A stretch of DNA of 64,000 bases. Origin: a virus. The translations under genes and the position numbers were made by a program. Of this stretch, positions 7,052 to 15,400 are shown in pieces (position 1 is the stretch's first letter; every line of letters begins with the position of its first letter). A model generated the notes under the pieces. That model had not been told where the DNA came from. It saw only the letters and a list, made by a program, of their open reading frames with translations, and did not search any database. The stretch spans positions 62,001 to 126,000 of the IMG/VR virus record IMGVR_UViG_3300034200_001185, one strand, 5' to 3'.

Positions 7052-7756
7052 ATGTCGAGTAATACACCAAAAGTAGTAAAAGCACAAGCACCTACTTTAC
7101 TGCACGCGCAACAGCAAGAACGACAACCACAAGGTTTACAATTACCAGAGATTTCGTTTTCAGATAAAACGAAGGCTGAGCTTGAAAACATATCTCGTGA
7201 GATGAAACGTGCCACAGAATCCGTTGCTACTTCCGAAAAGGTAGAAAACATGGTACCGGACGATAAGGTACTAGATCCGCTATTCGATCAATTAATGAAT
7301 CCGCCGGATTTAGCGATTGCATCAGTCGGTGCTAGAAAAAGAGCTGAATCAAATCTACGCGCTCTTAGAATCGATGACTTATTTATCTCAGGTGAAATCC
7401 ACCAAAACGTAGAAGTCATTCCGGGAAAACTTACAATTAAGTTTAGAACACTTCGTACAAACGAGGACTTGTATATTAAACGTAAGTTATCCGAAGTTAA
7501 GAACGAAGCTGCTAGATACGTAGAGGATAGAATTATCGTTATGTATATTTGCGCACACGTTGTAGATATTAACGGTGATTCATTACCTTTGCTTACAGAT
7601 GCCAACGGAAACATTCTCGATTCAAACTTTGAACAACGCTTTAAAAAGATATCCGCATTACCTCAAGTATTAATTGAGCGTATCTGGGTTAATCTTCGTT
7701 GGTTTGAAGATAGAGTACGTAAAGCATTATCGCCTGATTTTTTAGGGAATGGCTGA
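7052..7756 (+). CDS. Tail assembly chaperone, short form (gpG-like)
   Basis: The 234-residue protein has a Gln-rich start and a folded C-terminal half. GGAG precedes the ATG. Its last codons contain the slippery heptamer T TTT TTA (7738-7744) in the correct frame, four codons before the stop. A long open -1 frame follows. This arrangement is the hallmark of the lambda G/GT tail-assembly chaperones that bind the tape measure during tail assembly. The assignment rests on the frameshift and location, not on sequence similarity. Confidence 0.7.
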   Translation: MSSNTPKVVKAQAPTLLHAQQQERQPQGLQLPEISFSDKTKAELENISREMKRATESVATSEKVENMVPDDKVLDPLFDQLMNPPDLAIASVGARKRAESNLRALRIDDLFISGEIHQNVEVIPGKLTIKFRTLRTNEDLYIKRKLSEVKNEAARYVEDRIIVMYICAHVVDINGDSLPLLTDANGNILDSNFEQRFKKISALPQVLIERIWVNLRWFEDRVRKALSPDFLGNG

Positions 7757-8097
7757 CAACGCCTGTAGGTTGGGTGCGTGCTAATTTTATCTACGATACA
7801 TTAGAACATCCACCTACGCCAGGATCTCCGTTAGAAGCTGTATGTATGTATGTATTTAATTGCCGTCAGCGAGAAAAGTATATACACGCCGTTCTAATGG
7901 TCCAACCAAACGTGTCAGCCGATAACCATGAAAAACTTAAATCGCTTTTAAGTTCGTATGAAAGCGAATTATTTCCATACACGGAGAAAGAACAATGGAA
8001 AGAAAAAGAGAAGATATCGGCGATCATGGATCGGGAGATGCAAAAGGGTCCGATGAAAGTCGAATCTCAAGCTCAACCAAAGAGATCGAAACGTTAG
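7052..8097 (+). CDS. Tail assembly chaperone, frameshifted long form (gpGT-like)
   Basis: If ribosomes slip back one base at 7738-7744, reading resumes at AGG (7744) as R-E-W-L-T-T-P-V-G-W and continues to the stop at 8097. This adds 117 residues for a fusion of about 348. No strong ribosome site lies at the open start of the downstream frame, and that frame is open from the slip point, which supports fusion rather than a separate gene. By analogy with lambda, the T-like extension would contact the tail tube subunit. Confidence 0.7.
7738..7744 (+). promoter_or_regulatory. Programmed -1 ribosomal frameshift site
   Basis: Six Ts and an A form U_UUU_UUA in the zero frame (GAT TTT TTA), the optimal -1 slip sequence. 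A possible CAAC/GTTG hairpin starts about 12 bases downstream; its spacing is longer than usual. Confidence 0.75.
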
Positions 8098-8306
8098 AAA
8101 ACTTAGCAAAGTACCTAGCAGAGTTCGTAAAAGAATCTACAAAAGACAAAGTAGAAACACGTAAATTAATGCAATCAATCGAAAGCTCTCTTTCAAAGAT
8201 CGCATCTAGCGTATCGGCAATTCAAAAACAAACCGAGAAAAAGAAATCTCACGAATTGCCCGGTACAATGTTACCTCCACCACTGCCACATCCAAGGCTA
8301 AAATAA
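7995..8306 (+). CDS. Small helical protein overlapping the chaperone extension
   Basis: This 103-residue protein starts inside the -1 extension of the tail chaperone and overlaps it out of frame by 103 bases. GGAG lies 8 bases before the ATG. The sequence is Lys/Glu/Ser-rich and helical, with a C-terminal proline run (PPPLPHP). Its stop shares a base with the next ATG (TAATG). Function is unknown; the position suggests tail assembly. Confidence 0.6.
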   Translation: MERKREDIGDHGSGDAKGSDESRISSSTKEIETLENLAKYLAEFVKESTKDKVETRKLMQSIESSLSKIASSVSAIQKQTEKKKSHELPGTMLPPPLPHPRLK

Positions 8307-8686
8307 TGCTCAAGCTTTCATGTCAACTATTATCACTCGCGACAAAACATAACTTCGTAAAGAATGAAGTAGAGTACGTAGTCGAGTTAAACATACTTGG
8401 ACAAAAGATTACCGCTCAAGTATCGGAAGAATTTGTGCAATCGCTAGACAAGGCTGCGGAGTCTCAACCAAAGACAACTGAGATTGCGCCAAGACAACAA
8501 ACCAGACAACCGCAACCACAACAAGTTCAGTCAGACGACCGTAAAAAGAAAGCGCTAAGTAAATTTAGACAACGCTTAGAAGGTCGTAGACAAGAGCCTG
8601 TACAAGAAGAAATCGATTATTCCGTAGGCCACGTTGATGACTACGGTTATGACGGTTATTCAGACGAGGATATAGGTCAATTATGA
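8306..8686 (+). CDS. Hypothetical protein with Gln-rich linker
   Basis: The 126-residue protein has a beta-rich N-terminal domain (VEYVVELNILGQKITAQV). A Gln/Pro linker (QQTRQPQPQQVQ), a basic stretch (DDRKKKALSKFRQRLEGRR) and an acidic Tyr/Asp tail follow. It is coupled to its neighbours by TAATG upstream and ATGA downstream (8683-8686). The domain order looks like a small structural or scaffolding-type protein; no family is recognised. Confidence 0.55.
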   Translation: MLKLSCQLLSLATKHNFVKNEVEYVVELNILGQKITAQVSEEFVQSLDKAAESQPKTTEIAPRQQTRQPQPQQVQSDDRKKKALSKFRQRLEGRRQEPVQEEIDYSVGHVDDYGYDGYSDEDIGQL

Positions 8687-8994
8687 AAGGCGAGGATTTA
8701 ATTCGAATTGAGCATAAACTAGATGCGTTGCTTTGGTATATGCAAGAGCTAACCGGTATTCCGCCTAAGGATATTCCAAGGCAAATACCAGGTGCAGGCG
8801 GTATGACAAATGGCGTATGCCCAATCACTCGTACACCAATCTACTACCATGTGGATGTTAATTCCGGAAGCGTTGTTCGTAAAGACGGACTCACATCCGG
8901 AGTAGTCTCGTCATCTCCTATATCTATGCCGGAAGTCAAAGGTTATAGTGTCACCATACTTAATGGCGGATTAGGAGATCACGATGGCAATTAA
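8683..8994 (+). CDS. Hypothetical protein
   Basis: The 103-residue protein has a helical start (EDLIRIEHKLDALLWYMQEL) and a Gly/Pro-rich middle. The C-terminal half has beta character, with CPITRTPIYYHVDV and a GSVVRKDG turn. Its start is coupled to the preceding stop (ATGA) and it overlaps the GroES-like gene by 11 bases. Function unknown. Confidence 0.55.
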   Translation: MKGEDLIRIEHKLDALLWYMQELTGIPPKDIPRQIPGAGGMTNGVCPITRTPIYYHVDVNSGSVVRKDGLTSGVVSSSPISMPEVKGYSVTILNGGLGDHDGN

Positions 8995-9343
8995 ACTAAT
9001 GAACTCGTGGATACAAGTACGTAAGGAAGAACTCTCGAAACCTAAATCCTCGTTAATCCTAATGGAAACCAAAGCGGACAAAGTAGGTATCGCCGTAGGA
9101 CGTGTTGTTTTACTACCAAGTAAACTTACGTTTGAAAAGATTAAAAAGACAGACGACGGATTCGAGCCGGTATCTACGCTACGTACAGTAGATCCAAGCG
9201 CTATGGGACTAGCAAATAATTGCAGGATTGTATTTCGTAATTACTTATCAGGTATGCACGAAATGGAAGACGGCACCTTTCTAATCCATTGGCAAGACGT
9301 ACTAGCGATTGTACCAGAAGGTGCAGAGATTTCGAACCTATGA
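8984..9343 (+). CDS. GroES-like co-chaperonin
   Basis: The 119-residue protein follows the GroES pattern. It has an N-terminal MAIKLMNSWIQVRKEE strand and a mobile-loop region (KPKSSLILMETKADK). GIAVGRVVLLPS comes next, and the C-terminal IVFRNYLSGMHEM plus FLIHWQDVLAIVPEG matches the end of GroES. GroES caps the host GroEL barrel; T4 gp31 is the known phage example, needed to fold the capsid protein. Here it is embedded among tail-assembly genes, so it may help fold tail or capsid subunits. Identification is from motif order; identity with bacterial GroES is low. Confidence 0.72.
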   Translation: MAIKLMNSWIQVRKEELSKPKSSLILMETKADKVGIAVGRVVLLPSKLTFEKIKKTDDGFEPVSTLRTVDPSAMGLANNCRIVFRNYLSGMHEMEDGTFLIHWQDVLAIVPEGAEISNL

Positions 9344-9495
9344 AACGACTAATCTTACAACTTAAACCAGAAGATCACGAATGGCTTAAATCACATGCGA
9401 CATCTAAAAACGTATCGATGTCGCAAGTTGTAAGAGATTTAATAGCGACAGCGAGAGAAAAAGATGAGCGAAAAAAATCCCCTAGACAGTATTAA
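9340..9495 (+). CDS. Ribbon-helix-helix (Arc/CopG-type) small DNA-binding protein
   Basis: The protein has 51 residues, starting MKRLILQLKPEDH at 9340 by ATGA coupling to the GroES-like stop. The beta strand KRLILQL, the helix EDHEWLKSHATSK and the second helix SMSQVVRDLIATAREK fit the ribbon-helix-helix fold that binds DNA as a dimer. A basic tail follows. It is the only small repressor-like protein in the rightward operon and may regulate it or early promoters. The longer frame beginning at 9289 is not supported by a ribosome site. Confidence 0.65.
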   Translation: MKRLILQLKPEDHEWLKSHATSKNVSMSQVVRDLIATAREKDERKKSPRQY

Positions 9496-9925
9496 ACCGA
9501 AGATGATCGCACTCCCATCAACGGATGCGCAACTCGGACAATTAATAGGCGAACTTGCAAGCGAGAATCCAAGAGCAATCATCATCGATTTCTTTCAAGC
9601 TACAATCGTAGTGCATCCTTCTGGAGTAGGCGGAAAACCACAACTCACCGAAGATTCTATTCCGTATTTACTTGCTAACTTTCATATCGAAATGTTAGAC
9701 AGACAGCCCGTAAATGTAAAAACAGCATCGGACATTTTAAAAAAAGAATACAATTCGTGTGTAATTGTGTTTCATATACAACATCAAAAACTTGAATACG
9801 AGTTACAACTAGGAGAACGAGCATTATGGACAAAGTTAATAGCACCAAGCATAGCGTTGATCATCAAGCAAAAGACCGACCAATCCGATTGGAAGATCTA
9901 CGGATTACAGATCGAGCAGAACTAA
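9464..9925 (+). CDS. Hypothetical tail-region protein
   Basis: The 153-residue alpha/beta protein starts MSEKNPLDSIKP. It overlaps the ribbon-helix-helix gene by 32 bases at its start and the next gene by 100 bases at its end. It contains AIIIDFFQATIVVHPSG and NSCVIVFHIQHQ strands. No motif is recognised. It belongs to a run of small coupled genes between the tail chaperone and the tape-measure candidate. Confidence 0.5.
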   Translation: MSEKNPLDSIKPKMIALPSTDAQLGQLIGELASENPRAIIIDFFQATIVVHPSGVGGKPQLTEDSIPYLLANFHIEMLDRQPVNVKTASDILKKEYNSCVIVFHIQHQKLEYELQLGERALWTKLIAPSIALIIKQKTDQSDWKIYGLQIEQN

Positions 9926-10077
9926 CAAAGGTTCCACAAACTAGAGTACGCTTATGTGTAGACGAAGAATACACTGCGTGCGGATATGAGCATTCTGACA
10001 TGTCATTCGAAATTAAGGTTTCGAATAAAGTACTAGAAAATCTAGTAGAAAAGATAGGAAAACAATGGCTGAAGTAA
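9826..10077 (+). CDS. Small hypothetical protein, long overlap with upstream gene
   Basis: The 83-residue protein begins 100 bases inside the preceding gene in another frame. GGAG lies 10 bases before the ATG. The first 35 residues, encoded by the overlap, are polar and basic. The rest (RVRLCVDEEYTACGYEHS, then VLENLVEKIGKQWLK) looks like a compact domain. It overlaps the next gene by 13 bases. Function unknown. Confidence 0.5.
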   Translation: MDKVNSTKHSVDHQAKDRPIRLEDLRITDRAELTKVPQTRVRLCVDEEYTACGYEHSDMSFEIKVSNKVLENLVEKIGKQWLK

Positions 10078-10502
10078 ATCACCTCGATCAGTTTAAATCG
10101 TTACTTGCGACATTAGGATTAGAAGTATACGCAAGTCCTGTCGTAAAGGATGATACAATTTGTTGTTTATGTAGATTAAAACCGCTTACTTCTCAAGATA
10201 CTAACTTGAAAGCAGCGGAAGGGCGCTTATTGTTCTTTATTGAAAAAGCGCTAAAAAGCGAATCAGAAAACTTAGATACATGGCGTCTTCGCTTAAGTCG
10301 TCCTTGGATTCTAAAAGAAGATAAGCTTTTCTTTACTTGGGATTTTACGTTCCAAGGTAATCTACGTTTATGTTACGAAAAGCTAAAAGCGATTCCTGTT
10401 CCACCAGCACCTGGCGCAAGAGAAGGCGATGTAGCGATTCAGACAATCAAGCCAGCACGCGGATCTATTAAACAAGTTAAAGTAGGAAATCTAAGAGCAT
10501 GA
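10065..10502 (+). CDS. Hypothetical protein
   Basis: The 145-residue protein contains TICCLCRLKPL and a repeated aromatic/basic pattern (LDTWRLRLSRPWILKED, then LFFTWDFTFQGN). A Pro-rich hinge follows, then a basic C-terminus. The stop overlaps the next ATG. The sequence looks globular, with mixed alpha/beta content. No known family is recognised; a tail or head-tail accessory role is inferred from context only. Confidence 0.5.
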   Translation: MAEVNHLDQFKSLLATLGLEVYASPVVKDDTICCLCRLKPLTSQDTNLKAAEGRLLFFIEKALKSESENLDTWRLRLSRPWILKEDKLFFTWDFTFQGNLRLCYEKLKAIPVPPAPGAREGDVAIQTIKPARGSIKQVKVGNLRA

Positions 10503-11086
10503 CAAAGATTGCAACAGGAGATACTCCGGCTAGATACAAGATCGAAGTACACTTTGGACCACGTAGAACTACAAACGGTCCAAACGTAGCAGCGATTAGT
10601 GTATTTGAATCCGGTTTACACCTAGACGGCGAAGGCGATGAGCTTATGTATATTTGTGCAGAACGAGATAAAGGTTTAGCACTTAATGCACCTAATGTCG
10701 CTGACACAGATATCGTTTGGGGTAAGGAAGGTTGCGGTAAGTTTATTCCCGGTAAGAATTTACGTGCAGGCGTTGCTGTATGCGTATGCGAAAAGCGTAA
10801 AATGATGAAGAGCGAAGAGCTCACATCTACATTACTCGTAAACCTATCAACCGAAAAGATTTCAAACTTAGTAGCGTCTTGGTTTAGAAAGCTTGATAAC
10901 GATGCGGATATTTACGTTAAGTACCATCCAACGGATATTCGTTATCAAGCAATGGCAGATGCTCAAGGACTAGACAAGGCGAGAAGCTTACGTGGTTTGA
11001 CAATCTATCCGCTAAAGAATATAGTAAAGGACGTTTCAAATGGCGCAACGCTTGAAAAAAGATTCTTCGCCCTCTTCACCTGTTGA
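10499..11086 (+). CDS. Cysteine-containing hypothetical protein, possible metal binder
   Basis: The 195-residue protein has YICAERD, GCGKFIPG and VAVCVCEKRK, four cysteines spaced as in an irregular zinc site. A helical domain (NLSTEKISNLVASWFRKLD) and YVKYHPTDIRYQAM follow. It is coupled by ATGA to the gene before and overlapped by 47 bases by the gene after. The early segment HFGPRRTTNGPNVAAISVF looks like a strand-rich binding domain. Function unknown. Confidence 0.5.
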   Translation: MTKIATGDTPARYKIEVHFGPRRTTNGPNVAAISVFESGLHLDGEGDELMYICAERDKGLALNAPNVADTDIVWGKEGCGKFIPGKNLRAGVAVCVCEKRKMMKSEELTSTLLVNLSTEKISNLVASWFRKLDNDADIYVKYHPTDIRYQAMADAQGLDKARSLRGLTIYPLKNIVKDVSNGATLEKRFFALFTC

Positions 11087-11345
11087 GGCAAAAGAAACCT
11101 TACGCGATCTAATCGAACGACATAACGAGCTTACACTACGCATTGAATTTATTAATGCAGTACTAGATATGTCGAGAGAGAGCTTTGCACACCACGACGG
11201 ACTCGAACCTAAAAACATCGTGATCACTCCAGATGGTAGGCGCGTACAAGAACACATGATTGAATCTATTTTGCTTGAAATGCAAACAAAGATACTCGAT
11301 CCACTACAAAACGAATTAAAACGTTTAAACTCAAAGAAGGTGTAG
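11040..11345 (+). CDS. Small helical hypothetical protein
   Basis: The protein has 101 residues, mostly helical (RDLIERHNELTLRIEFINAV, then a second helix at the C-terminus), with a beta turn PDGRRV. The ATG lies 47 bases inside the preceding gene. The compact two-helix form resembles small assembly factors, but no homology is recognised. Confidence 0.5.
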   Translation: MAQRLKKDSSPSSPVEAKETLRDLIERHNELTLRIEFINAVLDMSRESFAHHDGLEPKNIVITPDGRRVQEHMIESILLEMQTKILDPLQNELKRLNSKKV

Positions 11346-11346
11346 T

Positions 11347-11772
11347 ATGACAAGTACAAAGACACAAGAGCGTACTAATAAGTACCCAATGACTAAAGGC
11401 GATTTACTAGAAATCGTAAACTCTCAAGCATTAACCATTCGCGCAATTATGGAACTACTTAACATAACTGAAGAGCAAGTTCGCGAAAAGGGTTTGGAAA
11501 TCATTAAGAAGCTAAAAATGAGTGCAGGCCCATACGATGATGACGATGATGGTTTTTACGACGATGATGAAGATGATGACGATTTTGATGCCGAAGATTA
11601 TGACGAGGATGATTTCGATCACGACGATGAAGACGAAGATTTTGATGATAGTGACGAAGACTTACTTGAAGATGATGAGTACTCGTTTAAGCAACAAGAA
11701 GCGCTAAAGGCTAAAATCGGAGTATCCGGTATCTCTCATCACCCAGCAGGCGCTGTCTTTTTTGGGGGTTAA
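11347..11772 (+). CDS. Extremely Asp-rich acidic protein
   Basis: The 141-residue protein has a helical head (residues 1-57, LLEIVNSQALTIRAIMELL). A run of about 55 residues follows that is almost only Asp and Glu with Tyr/Phe spacers (DDDDDGFYDDDEDDDD and onward). The tail SHHPAGAVFFGG is neutral. Such acid tracts occur in DNA mimics, histone-chaperone-like proteins and calcium binders. Codons alternate GAT and GAC, so the tract is not a simple triplet expansion. Function unknown. Confidence 0.6.
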   Translation: MTSTKTQERTNKYPMTKGDLLEIVNSQALTIRAIMELLNITEEQVREKGLEIIKKLKMSAGPYDDDDDGFYDDDEDDDDFDAEDYDEDDFDHDDEDEDFDDSDEDLLEDDEYSFKQQEALKAKIGVSGISHHPAGAVFFGG

Positions 11773-11774
11773 TC

Positions 11775-11978
11775 ATGAGTAAACTTTCGAAAAATGAGCT
11801 AGAAAAAACGGATCAAATTATCAAGGACTTTGAGCAAGCGCTGGTAACCTCAGCTAATATTCCGTTAGCCTTTAGATCGGCATTAACTAGCGCAGAAGTA
11901 GCGCTTCTTAAAACCTTTCTGATGTGGCATAAAGACTCAGAACGAGCTGTCCGGGACGGCGTCTTGGGCGATAACTAA
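11775..11978 (+). CDS. Small hypothetical protein ending the first rightward block
   Basis: The 67-residue helical protein begins MSKLSKNELEKTDQIIKDFE, includes an ELEK run, and ends in a charged tail. It follows the Asp-rich gene by 2 bases. Its last 42 bases overlap the convergent leftward gene (11937-12401). Function unknown. Confidence 0.5.
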   Translation: MSKLSKNELEKTDQIIKDFEQALVTSANIPLAFRSALTSAEVALLKTFLMWHKDSERAVRDGVLGDN

Positions 11979-12401
11979 AGCAGCTACATCTAGCGCATAC
12001 GATTTTGCCATATGTGGGAGGCAATCCAAAGCACACCTAAGCGTATTCGCTTGTTCTGGTGCAATACCCTCCATATGCTTCGCAAGCCCGTACATATCAT
12101 CTCCGCAACACGCCCAACGTAGTAGGCACCACAATACCAGATATTTACCATCACCGCCGGTTGAGTCGTATACCCTACATGACTCGAATGGATACCTACA
12201 ATACTCGAATAATTCATTAACCGAATCGTATTCGTAATCGGTATGAATCTTTATAGGCTTGCCTAGTATATCTACCGTCCAAGTCACGGCCTTACTTTTT
12301 TCTTGTGCGCCTATTGCGTATTCGCATGCGCTATCTACCACTGATACCACTGTTCTTGCGGTTAATGCTGGAAGTCCTACTAAAAATGCTAAGTCGAACA
12401 T
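11937..12401 (-). CDS. Orphan leftward gene with its own promoter (moron-like)
   Basis: The 154-residue protein is encoded against the direction of all its neighbours. The N-terminus is hydrophobic (MFDLAFLVGLPALTARTVVSV), a possible membrane or signal segment. Eight or more cysteines follow, including LWCLLRWACCGDD. The ribosome site AAAGGAAAAG precedes the ATG at 12401, and a leftward promoter lies 38-50 bases upstream. Two CG-hairpin elements lie inside the coding sequence. Isolation and early-type promoter suggest a gene expressed during take-over, perhaps host modification or superinfection control; that is inference. Confidence 0.6.
   Translation of the reverse strand: MFDLAFLVGLPALTARTVVSVVDSACEYAIGAQEKSKAVTWTVDILGKPIKIHTDYEYDSVNELFEYCRYPFESCRVYDSTGGDGKYLVLWCLLRWACCGDDMYGLAKHMEGIAPEQANTLRCALDCLPHMAKSYALDVAALVIAQDAVPDSSF
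12039..12052 (-). repeat. CG-hairpin element, coding copy
   Basis: AAGCG and CGCTT pair around loop AATA (mRNA strand) inside the orphan leftward gene. Confidence 0.6.
12315..12326 (-). repeat. CG-hairpin element, coding copy
   Basis: TGCG and CGCA pair around loop AATA (mRNA strand); this is the second copy within the same 465-base gene. Confidence 0.6.
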
Positions 12402-12438
12402 ATCTTTTCCTTTCGTTTATGTTAATATGTTGCATATA

Positions 12439-12451
12439 GTTATCACACTTT
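12439..12451 (-). promoter_or_regulatory. Leftward promoter, AAAGTGTGATAAC type
   Basis: This is the same 13-base box as at 6224-6236, read on the leftward strand. It serves the orphan gene and lies within the 72-base divergent gap before the tape-measure candidate gene. Confidence 0.65.
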
Positions 12452-12473
12452 TTAGCGAAGAATTGAGGGAAGT

Positions 12474-15400
12474 ATGATGCAAGCGCAAGGTAATTTTAAT
12501 TACGGTTGGGGCAATAATCCGAATAATCCTACAATGTCTGCGGACTTTTTAGGTGCAAATCCATACGGACCTAGCTTAGGGTATTCCGCTGGTTTAAGCG
12601 GACTTGGTGCAGCACACAATATATTTAACACGGTTAATACTGCCGGTATGTTTGCCGGTATGGCTTCAGGATTCGGCATAGGTGGATCGGGTTTAGCTAA
12701 TTTCGGTAGAATAGCAGGCGGGCTTGGTTTCGGTGGCATGGTTATGCCGATGCTAGCGCCTATGGCAGTAGGTCACGCATTTGGCGCTGCTGTTCACGGC
12801 GCCCAGCAACAAAATGCCATACATAATATTATGAATCAATCGTTTGGCAACCGAAATATGGGTGGGTATGGCGGTTCTGGTTTTAGCGGACAGTCGGCTC
12901 AAATGATGACGGAAACAATTCGTAGTATGGCAGCGATACCTGACATGCTTACAAATCAAAACGAGCTTACTAACATATTTCGTAATCTTAATAGTATGAA
13001 GCTTCTACAAGCGTCTAAGAACGCTAAAGAGATGGGCGATAAATTTAGTACGATTGTTAAAACAATGAAAGATATGGCAAGAGAACTTAATACAACGCTT
13101 GAAAACGTAATGCCTTATATCGAACAGTTTAATAACCAAGGGTACTTTCATATGAAAGACATTCGTAGAGGATCTTCTATGACTCGTGCTACAAGCGCTG
13201 TCGGTATTGGTATGAATGAACAAAATTTAATCGGATTACAACAAAGCGGTGCAGATTTAGTTCGTGGGTATGGCGGTAGAAGTATGGTAGGATCCGAGCT
13301 TATGCGAGATATGGCTGGTCAAGTAAGCATAGGCGTTCAGAAGGGGTTAATATCAGAAGAACGTTTATTTAACGTAACAGGTAAACGCGGAGAAGAGGCA
13401 GTAGGCGAGATGTCTAAAAAGATGATGGCAGCAAACGCTCGTATTATGCAATCGGATGCAGGTAAAATATTATCCGCAGCGTTGGGAAAGAAGAATGAAA
13501 ACGGAGAGTTTACAGGCGAGATTGATAAGGACCTACTCGAAAAGTTTAATAGTGGCGCACTATCATCGGAAGACATAAAATCTCTATACTCGTCTAAACT
13601 CGACAGTAGCCAAGCAGCAGTATCGTTACAAAATAATATGTCTAGAGGTATGGGCGCAGAGTTTGGTGCGAAGATGGGCGTAGGTGGTTTAGCAAAAGCA
13701 GCGAAAGCATTACTTAAAGATTCAAACTTAAGCGATGAAGAAATTAAACTCTGGTTAAAGAATACGATACAAGAAGATCAAATCGTAGTAGATGCGATAT
13801 TTGAAATGTCGGATAAATCGAAAGGGCTTGAACGAGAATTCGAGAGGCAAGTAGGCGAGGTACAAAAGAAGAATCGAATGATGTCTGCGCTTAGAGAACG
13901 TAGTCTCGGAGCCAAGTATCAGAAGTTTAAAACTAGCGTAGGTCATATTATATCATCTCCATTTGAAAGTATGGGCGGTGACTACATGACACAATTTTCG
14001 GAAGCTGGAGAATTAGCTAGCCACGACTTTGCAAACGGTAGATACCTTAAAGCTACGGGGCGTATGATAGGCGGTTTCTTTGGTATTCAGCCAACTCACG
14101 TACGTGGTAAGCTAGAAGGTATTAGCGATGAAGTTGTAGCAAGCGCAATGATGGGCGATACGGGAAGAACAACTACAAATAACTTTTCAGAAGCAACGGA
14201 TGAAGGTGTTAATAAGTTTTTAAACACATCACGCTTTGCGCAAAACTTAGATATAATTGGTGGTATAAAAGATACATTCGATGAAACGGAAATGAGAGAT
14301 TATAACGCACGTAAATTTTTCGGAACTGATAGAAAAAACATAACAGCGGATTATTTAGCAAAGAGAGAAGGTCAGAAGAGTACGACAAAATCTACTCGAT
14401 TTATAAGAGATTATATTTCGAAGGCTTTGAGTAGTGGTAAGACGGTATCTGAAATCATTCGCGGACTGAAGGAGAATATGACTCACGGTGGAGGCGATAT
14501 ATACGGACAATTACAAGCGCTTGAATCAGAAGGTGGCGGGCTTGGTAAGTTAGCAGGAGAAGTTAGACAAGGAATTAACTCGCAAATCACCAGCGGTATG
14601 GGAAGCGCTACATCGGAGGAGAGAATAGTCGAACTTACAAAACAAAGAAATAGTATGTTTGGTTCTAACTACGGCGTAGGTTTTGGCGGAGCGGAAGGCG
14701 AAGATATTATAGATCAAGGCGCTTTTGGTGGTGTAAACGATCTTGACAGTAATGTTCTACAAGAGATATTTAGATCCGGTAGTCAAGTGAGTATTCAAAA
14801 GCAGCAAGGATACGCACAACTTATGAATGCGCTTAGCAGCGACGATAAAATGGATATAGCGTCAGCTTTACGTAGTGGTGACGATAAAGAAATACAAAGA
14901 GTATTAGATTCGAAGGGCATAAAGCTTAGCGCTAGTGATCTTCAAGGCGCAACAAGAGATGAGTTTTTAAAGCTAGCTGGCGAGGTTTATAACTTAGACG
15001 CTGTGGGAAAGCACGGATATCAACAGTACATGAGCAAGCTTACGGGAAATCTTAGTGAACAGGCTTTACATGAAAAGGGTACGGCTAGAACGGATCTATT
15101 TAAATATACAATGGATAAAGATTTCGGTAGTACAGAATACGGTAAGATGTTAAGTGAATACGCAAGTAAAGGCGATATATCTAAACTTGATGCGCTTACT
15201 GGATCGCTTACGGAAGATAAACTTAAAGGTATGGAAGAGTCATCCGGCAAAGACTTAATGGTTAAACTATTTGCAGAAAAGCAGCGTATAGCCGGTTTGT
15301 CGGATGATGAAGTTACGAACGAGGCTAAAGCGTACTTGAGCGATGATCAGATTAAAGAATTAGGCATGTCTAAACTAAGAACTCGTATGACTAATAGAGT

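Noticed and set aside
7774-8097. Independent gene starting at GTG 7774
   Set aside because: No ribosome site, and the frame is open upstream exactly to the slippery heptamer, so it is better read as the frameshift extension.
11520-11700. Met-rich rightward frame opposite the Asp tract
   Set aside because: It is a frame-shifted reading of GAT/GAC codons (ATGATGACG) and is not a gene.
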